A stretch of 64,000 nucleotides of DNA from Flaviflagellibacter deserti (GTDB lineage: Bacteria > Pseudomonadota > Alphaproteobacteria > Rhizobiales > Methylopilaceae). Under the pieces are notes generated by a model. It did not search any database. It was not told where the DNA came from and was given only the letters and a program-made list of their open reading frames with translations. The stretch lies in contig NZ_JBHSJF010000006.1 of NCBI RefSeq assembly GCF_042652085.1, positions 248,001 to 312,000 of the forward strand. The letters run 5' to 3'. The first letter of the stretch is position 1, and the number at the start of each line of letters is the position of its first letter. The position numbers and the translations under genes are program-made. Positions 59,231-64,000 of the stretch are shown here, in pieces.

Positions 59231-60931
59231 ATGATCGTCTACGGCGACCAGCGCGAAACGATCCACACCAGTTCGTTCTTCGGAGAGTTGAACCGCCGCC
59301 GGGACCATCTCTCGGAGATGCGTTCCGGTATCTCTCGGCACGCCGAGTTGGTCGGCCTCCACGTCGAGGCTGGCAGGCTGGCGCAGGGCGTCGCGGACGC
59401 CGCATTTGATCCAGAGAGAGGAGACGGGCCGACCGCGAACAATGAGCCGCTGATGGAATGGCTGACAGCGTCTGGCCGTTGCATCCTTCGGTCCTGGACG
59501 AACGGCTTCGGTTTCGAGCCGCCCCCGCCGTTTCCGAAACTCCGAGAGCTGCCGGAGCGCGTCACGCTTACTATCCCCGAAGGCTACGCGTTTCATGCGC
59601 TGCACCCGGAAAGCTACATCGAGGCGGCTCTCTCGCTTCCTCATCGTGGCGCCTCGGTTCGGGTGATCGGCGTCAGAAGCATCGGAACGAGCCTCGCTTC
59701 GCTGGTCGCGGCCGTTCTCGACTCTCCCGCACCCATAACCGTGAGGCCGACCGCTCATCCCTTCTCGCGGGAGGTGCATCTCCGTGAGCCGGCGTTGCGA
59801 AAGCTGCTCGATGGCGCGGAGCACTTTGTCGTGGTGGATGAAGGTCCCGGCTTGTCTGGCAGTTCCTTCGCGGCGGTTGGGCGTCTGATGCGCGGACGCG
59901 GGGTGAGGGCGGACCGCATCACCTTCATGCCCGGTCACGGAAACGGACCAGGCGTCGAGGCATGTGAAGAGACGAGAAGGATTTGGGCCGGCACAACCGT
60001 TCGGCCCGCCGTGCAGATACCGGACTCCCGGATCGCCGACTGGATCGCCGATCTCCTTGGCGAAAGTCTGATCGGCGTAGAGGACCTGTCGGCCGGACAT
60101 TGGCGCGCGAAGCTGTTTGCCGACCCTTCGCAATGGCCGCCGATCGATCCTCGAACCGACCGTCGAAAACTTCTGGTCCGTACGGCCACGGGTGCTTACT
60201 TCGCGCGGTTCGTGGGGCTCGGGTTGTCGGGAGAACGGAAGCTCGATCGTGCTAGACGTTTGGAGCAGGCGGGGTTTATCCCCGAGGTGCTCGGCGTCGT
60301 GAACGGCTTCCTCGTTCAACAGTGGATCGAGCCGGCTTACAGTCGCCCGTCCGATCCGATGGAACTCGGCCAGTACCTTCGGGCCCGGCTGAGCTTGCCG
60401 GCCCCGGGCCTCGCCGGAGCCAGCATCGACGTTCTTCGCGAGATGGCGCTCGCCAACACCGCCGAAAGCCTGGGCGAACAGGCAGCCGGCCGGCTGGGTC
60501 GCAAGCTGAAGGGCGGCGAGTTCTTGAGGCAGGAGATCGAACCGGTCGCGATCGATGGTGCCTGCCAGCCGTGGAAGTGGTTTCGCAACGAGCAGGGGCG
60601 GATCTTCAAGGCGGACGCCCTGGACCACGACGGCGACCACGATCTTGTTGGTCCACAGCCGATCGTCTGGGATCTCGTGGGCGCTTGCATAGAGCTGGGA
60701 TATGATCGCGGCGCCATGGAAAACCTTAACGAGATCGTCCTCCCGGGCAATCTGCGGCCGCGACTGGAATTATTCCTTTTCATGGAAGCTTGCTATCTGG
60801 CGTTCCGCGTTGGCGCGACACGAATGGCGGCTCGCGCGCTCGCCGGCGACCTGGACGAACGGAGGCGCATCGAGAGCGCGGAGGCGAGCTATAGGAAGCG
60901 GCTGGAGCTGCTGTGTTTCGCCGACGAGTGA
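59231..60931 (+). CDS. Unrecognised two-part protein: phosphoribosyltransferase-like loop plus kinase-like C-terminus
   Basis: I do not recognise this 566-residue protein as a named family. At about 198-235 HFVVVDEGPGLSGSSFAAVG matches the PRPP-binding loop of type I phosphoribosyltransferases (two hydrophobics, Val-Asp-Glu, Gly-rich T/S loop). From about 285 to 480 the sequence (LSAGHWRAKLF, LLVRTATGAYFARFVG, FRNEQGRIFKADALDHDGDH, VGPQPIVWDLVGACIELG) recalls an aminoglycoside-phosphotransferase-like kinase with a D-x-x-x-D stretch before WDL. Eight bases after the glycosidase gene. It may attach or phosphorylate a ribosyl/cyclitol moiety. Confidence 0.6.
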   Translation: MIVYGDQRETIHTSSFFGELNRRRDHLSEMRSGISRHAELVGLHVEAGRLAQGVADAAFDPERGDGPTANNEPLMEWLTASGRCILRSWTNGFGFEPPPPFPKLRELPERVTLTIPEGYAFHALHPESYIEAALSLPHRGASVRVIGVRSIGTSLASLVAAVLDSPAPITVRPTAHPFSREVHLREPALRKLLDGAEHFVVVDEGPGLSGSSFAAVGRLMRGRGVRADRITFMPGHGNGPGVEACEETRRIWAGTTVRPAVQIPDSRIADWIADLLGESLIGVEDLSAGHWRAKLFADPSQWPPIDPRTDRRKLLVRTATGAYFARFVGLGLSGERKLDRARRLEQAGFIPEVLGVVNGFLVQQWIEPAYSRPSDPMELGQYLRARLSLPAPGLAGASIDVLREMALANTAESLGEQAAGRLGRKLKGGEFLRQEIEPVAIDGACQPWKWFRNEQGRIFKADALDHDGDHDLVGPQPIVWDLVGACIELGYDRGAMENLNEIVLPGNLRPRLELFLFMEACYLAFRVGATRMAARALAGDLDERRRIESAEASYRKRLELLCFADE

Positions 60932-61386
60932 GTGAAGGCCACGAATTCGCTGCGAGCGGCGAACACTTTGCCGTCGAGTGTTTCGTACAGGAGGTGCGAC
61001 GCTTCTATCCTTTCTTCCCGGTGATTGGAGGCCGGGCGAGGGTGGAGAGTGATTGGCGGGGCGATAAGGTCGCGGAGGGTGACTGGGTGCTGCTCGACCT
61101 CTACGGCACCAATCACGACGCGCGGCTCTGGCAGGAGCCCGATCGCTTCAAGCCCGACCGTTTCGAGAACTGGCCTGGTGATGCGTTTTCATTTGTCGCC
61201 CAGGGAGCTGGCTACGTGGAGAAATCCCACCGTTGCCCGGGAGAAGCCGCGACCATCGCGGTCATGAAGCGGGCGGTTCGGGTGCTGACGAAACTGGATT
61301 ACACGGTGCCGGACCAGGACCTCAGCGTTCCTCTCGGACAGGTGCCAACGAAGCCGGTCAGCGGATTTGTCATCCAGCCCTTCTGA
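60913..61386 (+). pseudogene. C-terminal fragment of a CYP152-type cytochrome P450
   Basis: About 150 codons match the C-terminal third of fatty-acid peroxygenase P450s: CFVQEVRRFYPFFPVIGGRA, LLDLYGTNHDARLWQEPDRF, the heme loop SHRCPGEAATIAVMKRAVRV and QDLSVPLGQVPTKPVSGFVI. Full-length CYP152 proteins are about 420 residues, so the N-terminal two thirds including the I helix are missing. The frame starts inside the end of the previous gene and has no ribosome site of its own. It is probably a decayed cargo gene. Confidence 0.8.
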
Positions 61387-61486
61387 GCTTGTGGCAGACC
61401 GCTACTTATTCCTGATCCGTCAGGCCGAGAGCGCGATTGTTGTCGATCGGAAGCGTCCAGGAGAGCATCTACCGATGCTCTCGGCC

Positions 61487-62293
61487 TTATTCTTCAAAAT
61501 CGAGAGCGCGAACACTTCGGCGCGTTCCGGTGTCTTCCGTTCTCATAAATTCGTGGTCCGCCTCCGGCTGCAGCGCTTTAAGAGAAGTGGCGGCAGCATC
61601 CTCGCCCCTCCAAAGCTCCCGCAGACGATTTCCGTCCCTGAGCTGGATGCGACACCTGTGGGAGCGGATGGCGAGTTCGCCTTCGAGAAGATGTAAAGCC
61701 ACGGTGATGCCGGCACGACGCACGCCCAGAAGCGACGCGAGCTGCACGTGTGACATGGCGAGGGTGTCGGTCTTCGCTCGCTGGAACGACAAATCCAGCA
61801 ACCGGGCAAGACGCTGCTCGACCGTCAAATGGGCGGTTGTCAGGAGGCACTCCGCCATCTCGGTGAAGACCCGCTGAAGATAGCGGCTGATCGTGCGGTT
61901 GAAGCTGGGGCTTTCGGCTGTCAATTGAACGAACACGTCGCGCGGGACGCAGACCGCCTCGACATTGCTCACGCACAACGACCGCTGGTTCGATTTGCCT
62001 CGAAAGAGACTGCATGCAGAGACGCCTTCCAGCCCGATACAACGGGTGGCTATCTCTCGATCCAGAAGCTGCTCGATTTCAAAGACCAAGCCGGATTCAA
62101 TGAAGAAAGCGAGCTGGCCGTTTGGATCGAAATCCGTCAGATCCTGGCCCGATGTGAAGCTCCGCACCTTCGAACTGGCCAGACATCTCCGAAGTTGATC
62201 GCCATCCAGCAAAGCCAGAAGCTCGTTTCCGCAGAGCTGCCCGAATGCGTTCCTGAGACCTGACGGCATATCGTATTCGGAATGCACGTGCAC
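61487..62293 (-). CDS. Crp/Fnr-family transcriptional regulator
   Basis: This 268-residue regulator has a beta-roll (about 45-140; FFIESGLVFEIEQLLDREIA) and a winged helix with MSHVQLASLLGVRRAGITVA as recognition segment (VRRAGIT, unlike the STVHINR helices of the two copies at 38-40 kb). No FNR-type N-terminal Cys cluster is visible. The GTG start at 62293 follows GGAGG by seven bases and is preferred to the ATG eight codons on. An assembly gap starts 34 bases upstream. Confidence 0.88.
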   Translation of the reverse strand: MHVHSEYDMPSGLRNAFGQLCGNELLALLDGDQLRRCLASSKVRSFTSGQDLTDFDPNGQLAFFIESGLVFEIEQLLDREIATRCIGLEGVSACSLFRGKSNQRSLCVSNVEAVCVPRDVFVQLTAESPSFNRTISRYLQRVFTEMAECLLTTAHLTVEQRLARLLDLSFQRAKTDTLAMSHVQLASLLGVRRAGITVALHLLEGELAIRSHRCRIQLRDGNRLRELWRGEDAAATSLKALQPEADHEFMRTEDTGTRRSVRALDFEE

Positions 62294-62327
62294 TAGGCGC
62301 CCTCCGCTTGAGCGTTACCCCCCCCCC

Positions 62328-62461
62328 NNNNNNNNNNNNNNNNNNNNNNNNNNNNNNNNNNNNNNNNNNNNNNNNNNNNNNNNNNNNNNNNNNNNNNNNN
62401 NNNNNNNNNNNNNNNNNNNNNNNNNNNNNNNNNNNNNNNNNNNNNNNNNNNNNNNNNNNNN
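62328..62461. other. Assembly gap (134 N)
   Basis: A run of 134 N follows a tract of ten C (62318-62327). The gap joins two contigs of unproven distance and orientation; the poly-C is probably a sequencing or scaffolding artefact. Confidence 0.99.
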
Positions 62462-62602
62462 AAGGGTCGCCTCACGCCACTTTGGGCTTCTGGCGCCTCG
62501 TTCCCAGCACACGTCCGGGTAGGCTCCGATCATGACCGATCCGGTCGGGTCGACGAAGTATCGCAACGCCTCCCGCAATACGGATCGGTTGCTGCTCGTC
62601 AT
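62462..62602 (-). CDS. Hypothetical protein, cut by the gap
   Basis: From ATG at 62602 the frame reads MTSSNRSVLREALRYFVDPT then GSVMIGAYPDVCWERGARSP and runs into the N gap, so the C-terminus is missing. It looks like a small soluble protein, unrecognised. An ATG-less extension upstream exists but adds nothing. Confidence 0.4.
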
Positions 62603-62672
62603 TCCGTTCTCGTGATCCAAGAACCCGGCGGGCCGCCGCGCAACGGCAGGCAACTCGGTGAGCTATCCAAGC

Positions 62673-62897
62673 TCAGTTGAAAGTCACCGTTCCGGGGAAG
62701 GCAAAGAAATAGATCGTTTCCTTACCTGGTCCGCAAAGTTCAACCTTCACCGCCTCAGCCTTGTCAGACTGCGAAATCATGAGAGCCGCCTTGAGTGCAG
62801 CGTCTCTGGTCGCGAATATCTCGGGTCGTCTGCTCTCCTGCCGAAGTTGCCAATGTTCACCGGAGCGCGTGAGATAGATGGTGTTGGTTTTCGTCAT
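62673..62897 (-). CDS. Small hypothetical protein (DUF2188-like pattern)
   Basis: This 74-residue protein has the design of short W/R-rich domains: TIYLTRSGEHWQLRQES, IFATRDAALKAALMISQSDK and AVKVELCGPGKE, which recalls DUF2188 (W-x-V-x-x-E then TRxxAxxxA). No membrane span or signal. It is divergent from the 63006 gene. Confidence 0.55.
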   Translation of the reverse strand: MTKTNTIYLTRSGEHWQLRQESRRPEIFATRDAALKAALMISQSDKAEAVKVELCGPGKETIYFFAFPGTVTFN

Positions 62898-63005
62898 CCT
62901 CGAAGCTTGATCGCCCGAAGCCCGAAGCGCGCTAACATACTTAAAACATCACATGCGCGTGCGGTATCGTACGAAACCGACGTGCGGCGTCGGCGCTTTC
63001 CATGC

Positions 63006-63233
63006 ATGGGCACATACACCTTCAAAATCCCGTTGACCCGGAATCCGGTCAGGATTGATCTGCCAAACGACGACGAGGCGTGGGCTGAAGCCGTGACCCT
63101 ATGCGGGGAAATGTTGCGAGATATGGACGGTAAACTACGTGCAGACACGAACTGGGAGGTCATTGTCGAGGATCAGCTCAACGCGCCGGTGGCGTCCATC
63201 AAGGTCGTGGCGAACCGACATCTGAGGAAGTGA
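63006..63233 (+). CDS. Small protein, DUF6894-like
   Basis: This 75-residue protein (MGTYTFKIPLTRNPVRIDLP) closely parallels the one at 40709-40930: DDEAWAEAVTLCGEMLRDMD versus GDEAWRTAVILMGETVRDHD. They are clearly paralogues of one small family, apparently linked to Crp/Fnr genes. The start at 63006 aligns with that paralogue; the longer frame upstream is not supported. Function unknown. Confidence 0.75.
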   Translation: MGTYTFKIPLTRNPVRIDLPNDDEAWAEAVTLCGEMLRDMDGKLRADTNWEVIVEDQLNAPVASIKVVANRHLRK

Positions 63234-63261
63234 ACCCTACCCCGGCAATTTTGCGATTGGG

Positions 63262-63477
63262 CTAGAGCGTCTTGTCAGGACGAGGCTGTCTGCACGCGAC
63301 GACGAAGTCGGCCGCCTCGTATATGTGCCCGCTCGCATCCTGCACATGGATATCGAAGAAGCCTCGGAGCGAGAGCTCAAGGATCTTCTCCAGCACGTCT
63401 TCAACGCGTGCGCAGTCGATGCTCTTGAGAGAACCGTTCGGAGCTGACCCCCTGACGCTGTATGCAATCTCGACCAT
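63262..63477 (-). CDS. Small hypothetical protein
   Basis: A 71-residue soluble protein (MVEIAYSVRGSAPNGSLKSI ...) with IDCARVEDVLEKILELSLRG and FFDIHVQDASGHIYEAADFV. GTG at 63486 would add three residues. I do not recognise a family; the composition is coding-like and unlike a shadow of the other strand. Confidence 0.5.
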   Translation of the reverse strand: MVEIAYSVRGSAPNGSLKSIDCARVEDVLEKILELSLRGFFDIHVQDASGHIYEAADFVVACRQPRPDKTL

Positions 63478-64000
63478 ATCTCGCACATAGTGCGGGCTGA
63501 CGGGCCGGAAATTGATCTAGGTTAACAAGCGAGCCGCTCAAGCATAATCGCGCTTACGGGGGCACCTCAGGCCATATCGTACTTCGGCGGCTCTAGCGCG
63601 CCTTCAGTGCGCAAAAAGGCGGCGGCTCCCTGAGCAGGAGTGGTTCCGGTTGTCGTCGGGGTGGAGCAAAATCAATATCTTGAAGTAGTATTATAATGTC
63701 TTGCCTCCGCGATATAACTCGATCCCGACTTGTATATCGGGAGAGTTCAAGTGTTCGTCACTGGCCGAAGATGCTCGTGATCGAGACTCTCGGCTCCCTG
63801 CCGTTCAGCGAGCCATGTAGGCTGCTGGGCCATGGTATGCTTTTCGGGATCCTGCGAATGTCCGCTTTTGACCCATTGCGGACAGTCCTTGGCTATGGCG
63901 CAATGGGCGTCTCTTCGAGCACATCGGCGGCCCAGACTCGTTCGAACTTGGCGGCCGCCTCCCGTTGTACATTGCGTACGCTGGCAACATCTTGCGCTTC
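63478..64000. other. Right-edge region without a supported gene
   Basis: No convincing gene is seen. The stretch is less GC-rich around 63670-63740 (AATATCTTGAAGTAGTATTA), possibly a promoter, and contains a GTCCGC...GCGGAC palindrome at 63860-63883 in a TGTCCGC...GCGGACA context, an intergenic repeat type. A minus-strand frame at 63805-63990 contains MGQKRTFAGSRK, a translation of that repeat rather than a gene. Confidence 0.45.

Noticed and set aside
59219..60640. 473-codon minus-strand frame over the PRTase/kinase-like gene
   Set aside because: Translation is Arg/Gly-rich and featureless, while the plus frame has coherent motifs and fits the tight gene spacing.
63805..63990. Small minus-strand frame containing MGQKRTFAGSRK
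   Set aside because: Looks like the translation of a dispersed intergenic repeat often mis-annotated as a gene.
1..64000. CRISPR array
   Set aside because: No series of regularly spaced identical repeats was seen on either strand.

Overview
The window looks like a chromosomal contig from an alphaproteobacterium of the order Hyphomicrobiales (Rhizobiales). Evidence is the GC-rich, C/G-ending codon use, the plsX-fabH-ihfA-merR order at the left edge, the pairing of a DUF2842 protein with a COX15-type heme A synthase, an IalB-family protein, DUF6894-type small proteins and several Crp/Fnr regulators. The genus cannot be fixed by eye. A 134-base run of N (62328-62461) after a poly-C tract marks an assembly gap.

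Layout. 1-2.7 kb is core fatty-acid/phospholipid synthesis (plsX, fabH) with ihfA and a MerR-type regulator. 3.4-16.5 kb is a degraded genomic island in a tRNA-Pro(GGG) gene. It is bounded by 88-bp direct repeats (3388-3475 and 16403-16490) that include the 5' half of the tRNA, with a 5'-truncated tyrosine integrase just inside the left repeat. It carries a surface-modification cassette (carbamoyltransferase, GT2 glycosyltransferase, TylF-like methyltransferase), a truncated phage-type endolysin, a large autotransporter overlapping an IalB-family gene, a patch of gene fragments, and a divergent alkene reductase/HxlR pair. 16.5-18.9 kb has the intact tRNA, a voltage-gated cation channel and murJ.

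19.0-27.9 kb is a polysaccharide cluster: methyltransferase, O-antigen ligase/polymerase-like protein, polyprenyl-phosphate sugar transferase, GT4, Wza-like export lipoprotein, a Wzz-like protein fused to a degenerate kinase domain, and a polysaccharide deacetylase. 27.9-38.8 kb is mixed metabolism and envelope genes: heme A synthase, PRC-barrel protein, cysteine synthase, a three-gene molybdenum hydroxylase with a di-heme cytochrome, a zinc alcohol dehydrogenase, and several very small membrane or secreted proteins. 38.8-41 kb holds two Crp/Fnr regulators intermixed with small DUF6894-type proteins.

42.2-60.9 kb is the most interesting part: two divergent, tightly overlapping gene sets. Leftward are three CgeB-like glycosyltransferases, a GT4 and three nucleotide-sugar epimerases/decarboxylases. 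Rightward are inositol-3-phosphate synthase, a DUF1003 protein, two NAD(P)-dependent dehydrogenases, a pyruvyl-transferase-like protein, an F420-hydrogenase beta-type iron-sulfur protein, a histidine phosphatase, a methyltransferase, a glycosidase-like protein with an apparently permuted barrel, and a large protein with a phosphoribosyltransferase-like loop and a kinase-like C-terminus. Together they suggest synthesis of a decorated, possibly inositol- and pentose-containing glycan or glycoside; the product is not known to me. The right edge has a P450 remnant, a third Crp/Fnr gene and small uncharacterised genes around the gap.
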